Source: Sulfolobales archaeon HS-7 | GTDB taxonomy: Archaea; Thermoproteota; Thermoprotei_A; Sulfolobales; Sulfolobaceae | Length of the DNA: 64,000 bases | Assembly (NCBI GenBank): GCA_019704295.1 | Contig: AP024596.1 | Location: forward strand, 620,001 to 684,000 | Direction of reading: 5' to 3' | Shown: positions 28,850-39,527 of the stretch, one piece after another | Layout: each line of letters begins with the position of its first letter | Numbering within the stretch: position 1 is the stretch's first letter | Notes under the pieces: model-generated | Database searches by the model: none | What the model saw: only the letters and a program-made list of their open reading frames with translations | Told to the model about the DNA's origin: nothing | Made by a program: the position numbers and the translations under genes

Positions 28850-29639
28850 TCTGTTTCTCCACTCTCTTAATCGGCACAGGTTGAAACACCTTAACTGGTC
28901 CATAAGGGGAAAGAGCGTCTACTACTTTCATCTCATAACCTTTATTAACAATTGCAAAGTAAGAAGGTCCGTTTCCAGAGATACCTGATGAAAGAGATCC
29001 GACCTTTAATGCCGTTTGAATTGGTTTCTGATCGTAATTCAGTATTTCCGACATTAATAGGCCGTTAAGTAGCGTTGCCTCTATAATTTTACCTGAGAGG
29101 GCAATTCCAAAAATCTGAGCGAAAACCGAACTGAATTTTCTCAAGTCCTTAGGGATAATTTTTTTCTTTCCTTGCCTAATTAATAGCACTATCCTTATAT
29201 TGTCAGGAGGACTTCTATGGGAAATCTCCCTAAGTCTCTTATTGTCAGTAAACGATACCCCTCCGTAGTAAGAAGCGACTGCATCGTCAAAGGCTCCTGT
29301 AATGGACACCCCCGCTTTAATCGAGAGCTGTGCAGATACAGTTGGTGGATAAAAGTTAGAGTTATACAGAGAATTGAGCGCTGATATTGCGGCAACAGAT
29401 ACAGCGGAACTGCTTTTCAGACCAGACGACGATGGAATAGAAGAATTTACAATTACACAAGCGTCTCCTCCGAACTTTCGTCTAAAAAAGTCAACTATTA
29501 CTCCTATCAAGACAGAGCTTGTTTCGCATTTCCCCCACTCCGCCTTAACATATACCGGCATATTAATAGCCATCGTAGAACCTAGCCACGAAGGTATTGC
29601 GTTTACTACTGAGATCCCGCCGAAAGAGCTTGCTGACAC
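28839..29639 (-). CDS. aroK: Shikimate kinase, archaeal GHMP type
   Basis: A 266-residue GHMP-superfamily kinase, unrelated to the bacterial P-loop AroK. The phosphate loop [18 protein letters not shown] (residues about 66-84) and the closing motif [13 protein letters not shown] are characteristic, with [13 protein letters not shown] in the middle. It phosphorylates shikimate using ATP. It begins with GTG inside the end of aroC (34-nt overlap). Confidence 0.93.
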   Translation of the reverse strand: MSASSFGGISVVNAIPSWLGSTMAINMPVYVKAEWGKCETSSVLIGVIVDFFRRKFGGDACVIVNSSIPSSSGLKSSSAVSVAAISALNSLYNSNFYPPTVSAQLSIKAGVSITGAFDDAVASYYGGVSFTDNKRLREISHRSPPDNIRIVLLIRQGKKKIIPKDLRKFSSVFAQIFGIALSGKIIEATLLNGLLMSEILNYDQKPIQTALKVGSLSSGISGNGPSYFAIVNKGYEMKVVDALSPYGPVKVFQPVPIKRVEKQNDS

Positions 29640-30784
29640 AGAGATTTATACTCACCCCAGTTTCTCTCTATTTCCTCAACCTCATCTTTCTCTAATTTAA
29701 CCAAAGATACATAACCTGCTCTTAGCATATGATCGGCAAACGTCAAGGCTATCATGGCCTCGCCAACTGCGATGCCCCTTATTGCAACGCAAGGGTCATG
29801 CCTTCCCTTTACTGAAATCGTGGTGCTTTCCCCTGTTTTTACATTAACCGTATTCTGGGGTTTCCTTATAGAGGATGTTGGCTTGAATGCTATTCTGATA
29901 ATAACGTCTTCACCATTAGTTAAACCACCGAGAATACCGCCTGCGGAGTTCTTTGAGTAGCGAGGTCTTCCATTCTCCATCACAATTTGATCATTAGCCT
30001 CCGACCCCTTCATTTTAGCTCCTTCAAAACCCAGACCGTACTCGAAACCCGTGACAGCTGGTATTGATAGCAGCGACTTGGCTAGATCTGCCTTTATTTT
30101 ATCAAATACTGGTTCCCCGAGACCAGTAGGAGTATTCCTAACGATAAATTCCGCTGTTCCCCCTACACTGTCCCCCTCATCAAATACCGACTTAAGAAGA
30201 CTCGTGTAACTGTTCTCAATGTCCTTAGAAGGCGCTCTCACTGGACTATACTTAGCGCATATAGCTGAATCGAAATCTACCTTCCCCTCTACTTTTATAT
30301 TACCCATGCTTTTGAGATACCCCGCTATTAATATACGCCTTAATAGTAACAGTTTTTTAGCAACAGTTCCAGCTATAACCCTTGATACGGTCTCTCTTGC
30401 ACTAGCCCTTCCACCTCCTCTATAATCCCAGTTTTCGAAACCGTACTTCTGTATATATGGTAGATCTGCGTGACCTGGTCGAGGGGTGTATTTGGTCTCC
30501 TCGTACAGGGACGAAATTACGTCTTCGTTATTCACAATGACGGCTATGGGTGCTCCAGTAGTCTTTCCGTTAAATAAACCACTAACTATCTTAGGCTGAT
30601 CTCGTTCTCTTCTCCCAGAAACTAAATACCTCCCCGGTCTTCTAAATGACAGTTCAAACGCAATATCCTCTTCCGATAAAGGAAGTCCCGCTGGAACACC
30701 ATCAATTACCACCCCTACCAATGGACCGTGACTTTCCCCGAATGTAGTGACCCTAAATACTTTTCCAATAGAGTTACCTGGCAT
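29606..30784 (-). CDS. aroC: Chorismate synthase
   Basis: A 392-residue FMN-dependent enzyme making chorismate from EPSP. N-terminal [50 protein letters not shown] and the near-C-terminal [17 protein letters not shown] are the family blocks. Length normal. It overlaps aroE upstream by 11 nt and aroK downstream by 34 nt. Confidence 0.96.
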   Translation of the reverse strand: MPGNSIGKVFRVTTFGESHGPLVGVVIDGVPAGLPLSEEDIAFELSFRRPGRYLVSGRRERDQPKIVSGLFNGKTTGAPIAVIVNNEDVISSLYEETKYTPRPGHADLPYIQKYGFENWDYRGGGRASARETVSRVIAGTVAKKLLLLRRILIAGYLKSMGNIKVEGKVDFDSAICAKYSPVRAPSKDIENSYTSLLKSVFDEGDSVGGTAEFIVRNTPTGLGEPVFDKIKADLAKSLLSIPAVTGFEYGLGFEGAKMKGSEANDQIVMENGRPRYSKNSAGGILGGLTNGEDVIIRIAFKPTSSIRKPQNTVNVKTGESTTISVKGRHDPCVAIRGIAVGEAMIALTFADHMLRAGYVSLVKLEKDEVEEIERNWGEYKSLCQQALSAGSQ

Positions 30785-31556
30785 CTAAAACCCTCCTAAC
30801 CTTATCCTCATTAACGGATTTACCTAACCAGATTTTTTGGGACTCTAATGCTTGCTTTATAAGAATTGTGATCCCGTCAATGAGTTTTATTCCCCTTTCT
30901 TTGACCGTCTTGGAAAAGCGGGATTCCTTAGCGTAAGAAAAATCTATTGCAATATCCCCATTTGGAATACACGGGATTGTCGCTTCAGCAGGCAACGCGT
31001 TAGCTAGAACGGAATACGTCTTCTCGCAGTAATCCCCTCTATATGAGGGGAAGGAGATTACATTTAATCCCATCCTAACCTCCTTATCTGCAAACGATTT
31101 AGCCCTATCGTAGTTCCTATTTACCAAGATAACGTCGCATCCACTCTCGGCTAGGGCTACTGTTATTGTCTTACCAGCTCCACCTGCCCCGAATACTAAG
31201 CAATTGCCTCCTAACTTCTTAGGAATTAATTGCTTCACCGCGATGTAATCAGTATTATATCCCGTACCATTATGAACAGTATTTACTGCACCAATTCTCT
31301 CCGCTTCAGTACTTAGATGCTTCACATATCTTAATACCTCTTCCTTATAGGGAATAGTCACGTTTATCCCATCGGAAATGGATAGAAGGGCAGGAAACAC
31401 TGTATGAAAGTTTGACGGATCAATGTCAAAAGCTAAGTAGACGGCATTCAACATAAGCTCTCTAAAAGAATAATTATGAATAGTTGGGGACAGACTGTAC
31501 TTAATTCCGTTACCTACTAAACAGTATAACCTTGTCTCGGCGTTTATGTTAAACAT
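30774..31556 (-). CDS. aroE: Shikimate 5-dehydrogenase
   Basis: A 260-residue NADP-dependent dehydrogenase. Shikimate-site residues in [10 protein letters not shown], catalytic Lys in [10 protein letters not shown] and Asn/Thr of AVNTVHN, Asp in YNTDYIA, then the Rossmann motif [10 protein letters not shown] with [10 protein letters not shown] (NADP-type Arg). A start at 31580 is possible but lies deeper in aro[10 protein letters not shown] at 31556 overlaps aroB by 13 nt and matches family length better. Confidence 0.93.
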   Translation of the reverse strand: MFNINAETRLYCLVGNGIKYSLSPTIHNYSFRELMLNAVYLAFDIDPSNFHTVFPALLSISDGINVTIPYKEEVLRYVKHLSTEAERIGAVNTVHNGTGYNTDYIAVKQLIPKKLGGNCLVFGAGGAGKTITVALAESGCDVILVNRNYDRAKSFADKEVRMGLNVISFPSYRGDYCEKTYSVLANALPAEATIPCIPNGDIAIDFSYAKESRFSKTVKERGIKLIDGITILIKQALESQKIWLGKSVNEDKVRRVLDAR

Positions 31557-32602
31557 TGAAATATCGCTTTTTCCAACCAACTCTTCTCCACCTCAACTCT
31601 TTTCCAACTTCCTATACGTACAGGTAATGGAAGGGAGATCTTATCTCCATACCCTTTTTTATCCATACTTAATAGTAAGGAGATCTCATTTGGGTCGCCC
31701 TTGATGTTAAGTTCTGACGCGGTTAGAGGCAGACCAAACAACGATAGTATCCACTCAGTGTCCTCAACTACTCCCTCCTCACCAATCCCCAGTTCCTCTG
31801 ATATCTCAGCCTCACAGACCATACCCACTGCCACTGCCATGCCGTGATGAATCGAAAAACCAGATAAGGACTCGATAACGTGCCCGACTGTATGACCGAA
31901 ATTAAGCACAGAACGGATCCCTATTCGTTCCCTTTCGTCACTACTCACTATCTGGAGCTTCGATTCTACTGAAGACGCTATTATCTCCTCCACTGCTTCC
32001 TCATCCCTTTGTAATATCCTTTCGGAGTTGTTTGATAAGTAATCGTAGAGTCTTTTATTGAGAGTTATCCCATATTTTATCACCTCGGCAAGTCCCTGCC
32101 TGAAGTTTTTCTGCTCGAGAGAGTCGAGAAACCTAAGATCCTCAAGTACTAATTTAGGCTGATAAAACGTCCCTATTAAATTCTTTATTCCCCTATAATC
32201 GATACCGTTTTTACCGCCTAGAGAGGCATCGACCATCCCAAGTAGAGTAGTAGGCACGTTAGTTAAGTTGATCCCTCTCTTATAAATCGAGGCAATAAAG
32301 CCTACAACATCAGTTACCGTACCGCCTCCTACTGCGATCAGTGTATCTCTTCGCGACAAGTTTAATTCAATTAACTTATCTATTATTGACAAGACAGTCT
32401 GCAAATTTTTACTCCTCTCCCCATCATCTATTTCTAAGAGGGTATTGGGCTGTAATCCATGAAGGTAATTCCTAACATCATTAGTTAATCCAGAACCGTA
32501 TATAACTACTTTCTTCCCCTCTAGGCTTAATTCCTTAAGAGCTCCCCTTCCTATGTAAACTGTGATAGTTTCGTCTCCAACTTTTTCGGTAATCACTCTC
32601 AT
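31544..32602 (-). CDS. aroB: 3-Dehydroquinate synthase
   Basis: A 352-residue NAD- and metal-dependent cyclase turning DAHP into 3-dehydroquinate. AVGGGTVTDVVGFIA, PTTLLGMVDASLGGKNGID (catalytic Lys/Asn), LAEVIKYG (metal Glu), LNFGHTVGHVIE (metal His) and HHGMAVAVGM (metal His) are all intact. It overlaps aroF by 4 nt. Confidence 0.95.
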   Translation of the reverse strand: MRVITEKVGDETITVYIGRGALKELSLEGKKVVIYGSGLTNDVRNYLHGLQPNTLLEIDDGERSKNLQTVLSIIDKLIELNLSRRDTLIAVGGGTVTDVVGFIASIYKRGINLTNVPTTLLGMVDASLGGKNGIDYRGIKNLIGTFYQPKLVLEDLRFLDSLEQKNFRQGLAEVIKYGITLNKRLYDYLSNNSERILQRDEEAVEEIIASSVESKLQIVSSDERERIGIRSVLNFGHTVGHVIESLSGFSIHHGMAVAVGMVCEAEISEELGIGEEGVVEDTEWILSLFGLPLTASELNIKGDPNEISLLLSMDKKGYGDKISLPLPVRIGSWKRVEVEKSWLEKAIFQCLT

Positions 32603-33570
32603 ATTCTCCGTCCTATTACTTTGGAAAGTCCCCTTATCTGGTTCATAAGCTCCTCGAACATTGATATTGTTAATTGTTGTTTAGAATCGCTTAACGCCTT
32701 CTCAGGTTCAGGATGAACCTCGATGAGTAACATATCTGCTCCTGCAGCTATTGATGCTAGGGCCATGGACCTAACAAGTTCCCTATCTCCTGCAGGATGA
32801 CTTGGATCTGCACATACGGGTAAATGTGATAACCTCTTCGCAACGATCATTCCTCCTATATCAATAGTAAATCGCGTTGAATGCTCAAATGTCCTTATCC
32901 CCCTTTCACATAAAACAACTGAACCGTTTCCCTCTGCTAACACGTAATCTGCAGATGATAACCATTCGTCAACAGTATTTCCCATACCCCTTTTAAGGAG
33001 TACTGGTTTCCCGTATTTCCCTACATCCCTAAGTAGGGTGAAGTTTTGCGAGTTCCTGGCCCCAATTTGAATCATATTGACTCGATCGAAGTAGGGTAAA
33101 TCCCTTGCATCAAGCAATTCAGTAACAGTGGGTAATCCCGTTGACTCTGAGGCCTTAGTAAGTATTTCTATTCCTTTTGGTCCTAATCCCTGAAATGAAA
33201 ACGGCGAAGTCCTTGGTTTATATGCTCCTCCTCTGAGGAATTTTGCACCAGCTCTTTTTACTCCCTTAGCTACTTCGAAAACCTGTTCCTCGCTTTCCAC
33301 AGCGCATGGTCCAGCCGCTACGACAACGTCATTCCCCCCAATTTCGACTCCATTAACGTCAACTATAGTCTTCTCTTTCTTCCACTCGTTTCCAGATAAG
33401 ACGAAAGGAGTTTTTACCCTTACCTTAATCTCTATTGACGGATCGTCTATTCTAATCGCCTCTTCATCGGGCCATACTATCATTAATTGTTTCCCATACA
33501 ACTCAACGCTCTTGAAAGAAGCTGAAGATTTCTCCAGCTTTTCCTTAACGGAGTCCCATTTCCGCTTCAT
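32599..33570 (-). CDS. aroF: DAHP synthase (type I, KDO8PS-like)
   Basis: Condenses PEP and erythrose-4-phosphate, the entry step. An N-terminal ferredoxin-like regulatory segment (residues 1-75) is followed by the barrel: VVAAGPCAVES, FLRGGAYKPRTSPFSFQGLG, IGARNSQNF, VCADPSHPAGDR and LIEVHPEPEKALSD, i.e. the set of the AroG-beta/KDO8P-synthase-like group. ATG at 33570 overlaps the preceding stop by 4 nt (ATGA), so I prefer it to the ATG at 33585. Confidence 0.94.
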   Translation of the reverse strand: MKRKWDSVKEKLEKSSASFKSVELYGKQLMIVWPDEEAIRIDDPSIEIKVRVKTPFVLSGNEWKKEKTIVDVNGVEIGGNDVVVAAGPCAVESEEQVFEVAKGVKRAGAKFLRGGAYKPRTSPFSFQGLGPKGIEILTKASESTGLPTVTELLDARDLPYFDRVNMIQIGARNSQNFTLLRDVGKYGKPVLLKRGMGNTVDEWLSSADYVLAEGNGSVVLCERGIRTFEHSTRFTIDIGGMIVAKRLSHLPVCADPSHPAGDRELVRSMALASIAAGADMLLIEVHPEPEKALSDSKQQLTISMFEELMNQIRGLSKVIGRRI

Positions 33571-34613
33571 AATGAATACGTACATCTTGAACCAAGCGCC
33601 TCCGCTACCTCGACAAGTTTTCTTACACCTATTAATCTAACTTCATGAGAGTATGGATTTTCCTCCTGTATTTCAAGTATTACGGGCAGTATCTCAGAAA
33701 TTTTCTGTAACAGTTTTTTCATCTCGGAGAAATTGGTAGTTGTTAGTCCCTCATCGTACTTTCCTAGCCTATTCCTTGCCTCCTCTATTGCCTTAATTAA
33801 TGCTATCATGTAGAAGTGAACAAGAGATTGGGTCACGGCCATGGTCCTTTCATGTTCTTCGAGATGGGTAGAGACAGGAGATAATCCGCATCCTCTCCAG
33901 AACTCAACATATTTCTTTACACTTACTTCTTCAAGGTTATCTATAATGATCGCTATCTTCTCGCCTATCGGTAATAACATTGGACCAAAAAGGGGGTGGA
34001 TGCTCACGTAATTGAAATCGAACTTTTTCGATAGCTCCAGGAATAATGGGAATGTCTTTGTCTTAGATGAAGAGATCTCACTTACGTCTTTCCCCTTTCC
34101 AAATTTTAATAATTCCTTGAAATACTTAGTGTAATACGCCTTAGGTGGTAGAGTAAATATTACGTATTCGGCCTCTCTGAATCCCTCTTCTTCACCAACA
34201 GCATTTACCGATAGGGAATTCGCAATTTTCCTAGTCTCTATCGGATCTACCCCACTCAGCATAACCTTGTGTCCGGCATAGGAAACCAATCTTCCTATTG
34301 TCTGTGCCATATTTCCGTAACCTATTATCAAGACGCTCTTCTTCTCATTAGGCAATACCTGCATCGCCCTAGAAAAGGGAATAATAGCCTCTATTACTTT
34401 ACTAGATAATGCCTCGGGGACTCCCTGAAGTCTGGATAACTCCTTCCATCTATTTATAACACTCTCCTCCCGTTTATAGTCCGAAATCTCCAGATTATTT
34501 GATGCCTTAATATGACCTATTTTTTCGCTTAATTTCAACCTCTCAGCAATTAACTTTACAATCTCTTCATCGACATAGTCAATTTGCGTCCTTAATTCTT
34601 CAAGCTCCTTCAT
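33567..34613 (-). CDS. Chorismate mutase-prephenate dehydrogenase fusion
   Basis: A 348-residue bifunctional enzyme on the tyrosine branch. Residues 1-85 are an AroQ-type chorismate mutase ([40 protein letters not shown]); residues 90-340 are prephenate dehydrogenase with [33 protein letters not shown] and [14 protein letters not shown]. Its place inside the shikimate operon sends chorismate to tyrosine; no prephenate dehydratase for phenylalanine is in the window. Overlaps its neighbours by 4 nt each side. Confidence 0.93.
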   Translation of the reverse strand: MKELEELRTQIDYVDEEIVKLIAERLKLSEKIGHIKASNNLEISDYKREESVINRWKELSRLQGVPEALSSKVIEAIIPFSRAMQVLPNEKKSVLIIGYGNMAQTIGRLVSYAGHKVMLSGVDPIETRKIANSLSVNAVGEEEGFREAEYVIFTLPPKAYYTKYFKELLKFGKGKDVSEISSSKTKTFPLFLELSKKFDFNYVSIHPLFGPMLLPIGEKIAIIIDNLEEVSVKKYVEFWRGCGLSPVSTHLEEHERTMAVTQSLVHFYMIALIKAIEEARNRLGKYDEGLTTTNFSEMKKLLQKISEILPVILEIQEENPYSHEVRLIGVRKLVEVAEALGSRCTYSL

Positions 34614-35527
34614 ACGAACACTATCTCCTTTGCGGAATTGACCAACGCGGTTTTAGATAGCCCGAAGTGATCGAGGAGTTCCCTGTGATTTTTTGCTGTT
34701 CTACCAAATCCGTTTGTTCCCACCATCTTTATCCTGACCGGATACTTGCTTATTACAACTTCGGCAACAGCAGAACCAATTCCTCCATATACGTTATGTT
34801 CCTCTACCGTAATTATACGACCGGTTTTCCTAGCATATTTCTCTATTAAGTTCTCATCAATTGGCTTAATTGAGAGAAGGTTCACAACGGCTGCGCTTAT
34901 CCCTAACCTCTTCAAATCACGTGCAGCCTGTAAAGCGTCAAAGAGAGGAACTCCAGCTCCTATGAAGGTGAGATCATCGCCATCAGTAAGAACCTGAGCC
35001 TTACCTATTTCAAACTCGTAATCGATATCCCTAGTAATAGGAGGGGAGTAATCCCTTCCTATGCGATAATATAACGGTCCTTTACTTGTCACAACCTTTT
35101 CTAGGCTTCTGTTAATATCGTAAGAGTCCGCGGGGATAACTACTCTCATATTGGGCAAAACCCTCATAAGCGCAATGTCCTCTAAGACCTGATGACTACT
35201 CCCGTCACCACTATCGCTAAACCCTGTGTGGGTGGCAATTAGCTTTACATTCAAATTCATCCTGCACACTGTGTTTCTAATTTGTTCCCAAGCTCTTAAC
35301 AGAAACATGCCGAAATTTACTATAAGCGGTTTAAGTCCCATGGTAGCCATACCTGAAGCAAAACCTACTAAATCTTGTTCTGATATGCCCACGTTAAAGT
35401 ATCTGTCCGGGTATCTTTCTCTAAAGTACGATGCCCTCGTTGAATCACCAACATCAGCTGTTAATATCATAACGTCGTTGTATTTAGCTCCGATTTCAAG
35501 AAGCCCCTTCCCTAGAGCTTCACGCAT
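34610..35527 (-). CDS. Transketolase, C-terminal subunit
   Basis: A 305-residue protein covering the pyrimidine-binding and C-terminal domains of transketolase. The motif [20 protein letters not shown] carries the catalytic Glu contacting thiamine diphosphate; [20 protein letters not shown] and [18 protein letters not shown] follow. With the N-terminal subunit encoded just upstream it makes a split transketolase, here presumably providing erythrose-4-phosphate for DAHP synthase, in a genome lineage lacking a complete oxidative pentose phosphate pathway. Confidence 0.92.
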   Translation of the reverse strand: MREALGKGLLEIGAKYNDVMILTADVGDSTRASYFRERYPDRYFNVGISEQDLVGFASGMATMGLKPLIVNFGMFLLRAWEQIRNTVCRMNLNVKLIATHTGFSDSGDGSSHQVLEDIALMRVLPNMRVVIPADSYDINRSLEKVVTSKGPLYYRIGRDYSPPITRDIDYEFEIGKAQVLTDGDDLTFIGAGVPLFDALQAARDLKRLGISAAVVNLLSIKPIDENLIEKYARKTGRIITVEEHNVYGGIGSAVAEVVISKYPVRIKMVGTNGFGRTAKNHRELLDHFGLSKTALVNSAKEIVFV

Positions 35528-36332
35528 CGATGAACTTTCTTGCGATATCTGGACTCACCCGTTGTTTCTTCGTATTTTCAATAGGTTCAAATCCCTTCCC
35601 CCTTACAGTCCTAGCCAATATAACAGTTGGGTTCTGTGAATCTAGAGCTCTATCGATCGCTTTAGAAATTTGAGCTACATCATGACCATCGCACTCTATC
35701 ACATTCCACCCTATTGCCTCCCAGACCTTTCCTAATCTAGTTTTTGGCTTAATTTCGTCAGTTCTCCCATCGAGTTGTATTCCATTAACCTCAATAATTA
35801 CCGTTAAGTTATTTAGATTACGTGTAACCACATGAGTTGCGGCCTCCCATACCTGTCCTTCGTCGGTTTCTCCATCGCCCATGACTACAAACACCCTTCC
35901 CATTCCATTCATCATCTTTATTGATGCAGCAATTCCAGCTCCAAAGCTGAGTCCCTGACCCAAACTCCCCGTAGACATATCTACACCAGGTATGAAGGTT
36001 TCAGGATGTCCCTGGAGAATGGCGTTAACGCTGCCAATTTTCCACAGTTCCTCCTCGCTGAAATAGGCGAGTTCGGCGAGGATAGCGTATAGGGCTGGTG
36101 CCGCATGACCTTTACTCAAGATTATCCAGTTCCTGTTTACTAGTTCGTTACAATCATTCCTATATCTAAAGAGAAGAGTGGCTAAAACCTCAATACTACT
36201 TAAAGCTGAACCCGCGTGTATCGACTGATCGTATAACTGCATTTTTATTACATTCTTCCTCGCCCTGAGGGCGATCTGACTAATAGAAGAAATCTCTTCT
36301 ATTGATATTGGCTTTGCATCTGACCTCTCCAT
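35520..36332 (-). CDS. Transketolase, N-terminal subunit
   Basis: The thiamine-diphosphate pyrophosphate domain: [45 protein letters not shown] and [14 protein letters not shown] (Mg/ThDP motif), then [16 protein letters not shown] longer frame reaches back to 36395, but those residues are hydrophobic and unlike the family and would cover the palindromic promoter TTATTAATAA. I therefore start at the ATG at 36332 (270 residues). First gene of the ten-gene aro operon. Confidence 0.92.
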   Translation of the reverse strand: MERSDAKPISIEEISSISQIALRARKNVIKMQLYDQSIHAGSALSSIEVLATLLFRYRNDCNELVNRNWIILSKGHAAPALYAILAELAYFSEEELWKIGSVNAILQGHPETFIPGVDMSTGSLGQGLSFGAGIAASIKMMNGMGRVFVVMGDGETDEGQVWEAATHVVTRNLNNLTVIIEVNGIQLDGRTDEIKPKTRLGKVWEAIGWNVIECDGHDVAQISKAIDRALDSQNPTVILARTVRGKGFEPIENTKKQRVSPDIARKFIDA

Positions 36333-36368
36333 TGGTGCATTTGAAACACCTGAAAATAACAGAATTCT

Positions 36369-36382
36369 TTTATTAATAAGCA
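36369..36382. promoter_or_regulatory. Palindromic TATA core between the aro operon and the E1-like gene
   Basis: The element reads CTTATTAATAAAAG on the minus strand; its core TTATTAATAA is a palindrome and can be a TATA box for both directions. It is 17-30 nt before the plus-strand ATG at 36399 and 37-50 nt before the minus-strand ATG at 36332. Confidence 0.45.
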
Positions 36383-36398
36383 TTTCGAGTCTCATTAG

Positions 36399-37265
36399 AT
36401 GGAAAGGTATTCGAGGCAGATTCTTGCGATAGGAGTAGACATTCAGGAGAAAATACAGAGGAGCAGGGTTGCTGTAATAGGAATAGGAGCTCTGGGTTCA
36501 AGGGTCTCAGAAATACTTACTCGAATGGGCGTGAAAAGATTAAGGTTCGTAGATCCCGATATAGTTGAGATATCGAACCTCCACAGGGTTTCTCTGTTTG
36601 ATGAAAGCGACATAGGAATGCCAAAAGTAATAGCAGCGACTAAGCATCTCGAGAAAATAAATAGCGAAGTTACTTTTGAACCCATTGTTGATACAGTAGA
36701 TAATATAAGCTGGAGGGAACTGCTGAAAGGAATTGATGTAATAATTGACGGTCTCGACAATGATTTAAGCCGTTCCTTTCTGAATTACGCCTCTGTACAT
36801 TTGGGGATACCGTATATATACGGGGCAGTAACCGGCGAATATGGAAACGCTATGTTAATATTACCAGGAAAAACTCCTTGTTTAGCTTGTTTTATGAAAG
36901 TTAGTTCGACCAATAACGCATGTGAGGTAATCGGCGTTTCTCCGCCAATAGTCGAAACTATTGCAGCTTTAGAGGTCCAACTCTTTTTAAATCTCTTGAG
37001 GGGGATTGAGGAGTCGGAGCTTCTGTACGTCGACTTATCCAATATGTCTTTAGATAAGATAAAAATCAAAAGAAATGATAAGTGCAGCGTATGCTCATTG
37101 GGGAAAGAACCCAGTATAAACGGGAATCCTTGTGGTGTAGAGAGAGTGAAGCAGTATGATGGAGAACTAACGTTTTCAAACGAATACATAAACGTCTATA
37201 ATTCAGAAAAAGGAGTTTATCTTGTGTATAAGGATAAAATATTCCTTAAGAAGAGAGTATCCTAG
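36399..37265 (+). CDS. E1-like adenylyltransferase (MoeB/ThiF/HesA family)
   Basis: A 288-residue ATP-dependent activator of ubiquitin-like or sulfur-carrier proteins. YSRQILAIGVDIQEKIQRSR opens the protein, followed by the nucleotide motif VIGIGALGSRVSEILTRMG, VDPDIVEISNLHR and IDGLDNDLSR. Structural zinc Cys pairs CLAC and CSVC are present. It could serve molybdopterin, thiamine, thiolated tRNA or SAMP/Urm1 conjugation; the sequence does not decide. It has an unusual 40-residue tail after the last Cys pair. Divergent from the aro operon with 66 bp between chosen starts. Confidence 0.88.
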   Translation: MERYSRQILAIGVDIQEKIQRSRVAVIGIGALGSRVSEILTRMGVKRLRFVDPDIVEISNLHRVSLFDESDIGMPKVIAATKHLEKINSEVTFEPIVDTVDNISWRELLKGIDVIIDGLDNDLSRSFLNYASVHLGIPYIYGAVTGEYGNAMLILPGKTPCLACFMKVSSTNNACEVIGVSPPIVETIAALEVQLFLNLLRGIEESELLYVDLSNMSLDKIKIKRNDKCSVCSLGKEPSINGNPCGVERVKQYDGELTFSNEYINVYNSEKGVYLVYKDKIFLKKRVS

Positions 37266-37329
37266 CGATTTCCTGAATTTTACGTAACTAGTGTCTACAG
37301 ACGCTAAAATAAGCTCTTTGTAATTGAGT

Positions 37330-37572
37330 GTCCTCAATTCCTTCTTATTTATCCTTTACAACCTCCTTAAACTCGGGAAACGCCGCTCTTATTACCTTCC
37401 ACGGGGAAACACGTAGTACTAGGGATGAGGATAGCAAGTCTACACAATGGATTAGTGCTAAGAAGTCGAAGTTGCCCAAGGCTAATAACGTCAAGGACTA
37501 TTACGTCTATGTAGGTAGCGTTCTGAACTCACTCTTACCACGGCTGTGTTAGAGGCGAAGTGGTGCCTCTAC
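37330..37572 (+). pseudogene. IS110-family transposase C-terminal relic
   Basis: A short open stretch ending WISAKKSKLPKANNVKDYY then VGSVLNSLLP, homologous to the C-terminus of the IS110 relic at 17705-18778. The stop region is followed by TTAGAGGCGAAG and an AGAGGC-N-GCCTCT hairpin (37551-37570), as in the other copy. It is a 3' remnant only; the sequence before about 37430 is not recognisable. Confidence 0.55.
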
Positions 37573-37620
37573 TATCACTCCCACCCTTTTGGGAGTAGCA
37601 ATATCCATGTAAGTTATCTC

Positions 37621-37930
37621 TTTGCGAACTTACCCTTTTTTGGCAGAATAAGCTTCCTGCCTCACAGCTCTTCCCCCCAGAGGTCACCATAGGCACTAAT
37701 GGTCGTACCGACCCCAAAGTGAACTTAACGTTAGTGTCCCACATAGGACTGTTATTGGAGCAGAGGCGTACCACATCAACCCTCGCTTAGACGTCTTGAT
37801 GACGCTTACTCCATCAATGACTGCTATTGATATCTTGATGCGAACCGATATTTAAACTGACACAAACGGGCTATCCACCCTCGTGGGTCTTCCGCCCCCT
37901 TTTGAACCCCTATCAAGATAAAAAATCGCT
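37621..37930 (-). repeat. TnpB-derived non-autonomous repeat, copy B
   Basis: On the minus strand: ATCTTGATAGGGGTTC, a hairpin block (GGAAGACCCACGAGGGTGG, GGATAGCCCG), TCGGTTCGCATCAAGATATC, GTTGATGTGGTACGCCTCTG and, at the end, GAGGCAGGAAGCTTATTCTG with a GTAAGTTCGC finish. Same block order and ends as copies at 10914-11245 and 54124-54490. It lies between the IS110 relic and the L10e operon. Confidence 0.6.
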
Positions 37931-38017
37931 AATAAGCAATCCTACTGCGTGAAAAGTACTTATCTAGTAAATGCCTAATCCCAATAATGTTTTAAATACA
38001 GGATTAGAAGTCTAGTT

Positions 38018-38530
38018 ATGCCATTACGACCGGGAAGATGTTACAGAAAGTTTTCGGGACCAGCGTATACTAGGAAGGAATATATTCCAGGAGTTCCCAT
38101 GCCTAAAATATCCAAGTTTACTATGGGAGATCCCAACAAGGACTACGATTACGAGGTGTCACTCGTCCTTACTCAAGTAGGACAGATAAGACATAACGCA
38201 CTAGAAGCGTCAAGAGTTATCGCGCATAAAACCATGAGTACTAGAGTGGGAAACGAAACCGATTTCTTCATGACCGTAAATAAATATCCTCACCATGTTA
38301 TAAGGGAGAACAAAATGATGGCTTTCGCGGGAGCAGATAGATTACAAGATGGAATGAGACTGTCTTTCGGAAAGCCAATAGGTACCGCAGTCAGAGTTTA
38401 TACACAAGGTGAAGTGTTGATGAAGTTCTACGTTAAAAAACAGCACCTCACGTTTGCTAGAGAGGCCTTTGATATAGCCTCAAAGAAGCTTCCACTGAGA
38501 ACGAGAGTAGAGGTAAAGCCACTAAAATGA
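38018..38530 (+). CDS. Ribosomal protein L10e (uL16)
   Basis: A 170-residue large-subunit protein of the uL16/L10e family near the peptidyl-transferase centre. [20 protein letters not shown] at the start, [18 protein letters not shown] and [20 protein letters not shown] are family blocks; the length is normal for archaea. TTTTAAATAC at 37989-37998 (TATA) gives a leaderless start and heads the operon that runs to Nep1. Confidence 0.96.
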   Translation: MPLRPGRCYRKFSGPAYTRKEYIPGVPMPKISKFTMGDPNKDYDYEVSLVLTQVGQIRHNALEASRVIAHKTMSTRVGNETDFFMTVNKYPHHVIRENKMMAFAGADRLQDGMRLSFGKPIGTAVRVYTQGEVLMKFYVKKQHLTFAREAFDIASKKLPLRTRVEVKPLK

Positions 38531-39525
38531 GTTTTGACTTCGATTTAGATGGAGTATTGGAGTCGGTAAAAAAGCACGGAGCTAAAAGGGTTTTACTTCA
38601 ATTTCCAGATGGGTTAAAGCCATTCTCTACGGAAATTGTAAATAAACTTGAGGAAAGACTTCCTGGTGTAGAATTCGTAATTTCTGGCGAACATAGCTAC
38701 GGTTCATGTGATATAGCTGAAGACGAGGCAGAACTGGTGTCGGCAGATCTAATCATACATTTTGGTCATTCCCCTTATACCTGGTACTTCCCCAAGTTTC
38801 CTACCACGTTTATTGAGGTAAAAGCTGACTTCAAGATGAGCGAGGACCTGATTAACTCCCTCCTCTCGTACATAGATAAGTACTCAGCTAAGAGTGTATC
38901 TATATCATCTACATTACAATACGCTAACGTAATACAAGAGTTGAGGAGGAGGTTAGAGGAAAAGGTTAAAGTTTACGTAGGGAAGCCGTCGATCCCTGTT
39001 ATGAAGGATGGACAAATTTTAGGATGCGATCTGAAGGCAGTTAATATTAATGCCGACTTAAATGTCCATGTTTCTGGAGGGATGTTCCATGCACTCGGTG
39101 TGGGATTAGCCACAGGGAAGCCAACAGTAAAAGTTGATCCCGATTTAAACAAAGTCCAGGATATATCCCCTGAAGTCTATAGAGTATTGAAAATAAGATA
39201 TGCGAAGGTAATGGAGGCCATGTATGCATCGAACTGGATTATAGTACAGGGATTGAAAGTGGGACAGAACAGACCCTATATGGTGAAATATTTAAAGAGG
39301 GGATTAGAGAGTAAGAACAGAAAAGTTTACATTATTACATCTAAATTGTTGACTAAGGACGTATTAAGGAACGTTGATAGGAGTTACATTGATGCGTATG
39401 TCGTAACCAGCTGCCCACGAATACCTACAGACGACTTATATGATTTTGAAAAACCCGTTCTAACTCCAGGAGAGGCAAAAATGATTATTAATGAGAAACT
39501 CGATACCTATATATTTCCGTGGTGA
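38527..39525 (+). CDS. dph2: Diphthamide synthase, radical Fe-S enzyme
   Basis: A 332-residue Dph2 that transfers a 3-amino-3-carboxypropyl group from AdoMet to the histidine of elongation factor 2, using a 4Fe-4S cluster held by three spaced Cys: [19 protein letters not shown] and [20 protein letters not shown] near residue 25 and PVLTPGEA near the end are typical. It overlaps L10e by 4 nt (ATGA). Confidence 0.94.
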   Translation: MSFDFDLDGVLESVKKHGAKRVLLQFPDGLKPFSTEIVNKLEERLPGVEFVISGEHSYGSCDIAEDEAELVSADLIIHFGHSPYTWYFPKFPTTFIEVKADFKMSEDLINSLLSYIDKYSAKSVSISSTLQYANVIQELRRRLEEKVKVYVGKPSIPVMKDGQILGCDLKAVNINADLNVHVSGGMFHALGVGLATGKPTVKVDPDLNKVQDISPEVYRVLKIRYAKVMEAMYASNWIIVQGLKVGQNRPYMVKYLKRGLESKNRKVYIITSKLLTKDVLRNVDRSYIDAYVVTSCPRIPTDDLYDFEKPVLTPGEAKMIINEKLDTYIFPW

Positions 39526-39527
39526 AA

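Noticed and set aside
36785..37189. 134-residue ORF opposite the E1-like gene
   Set aside because: Overlaps the conserved CLAC and CSVC regions in reverse; no independent support.
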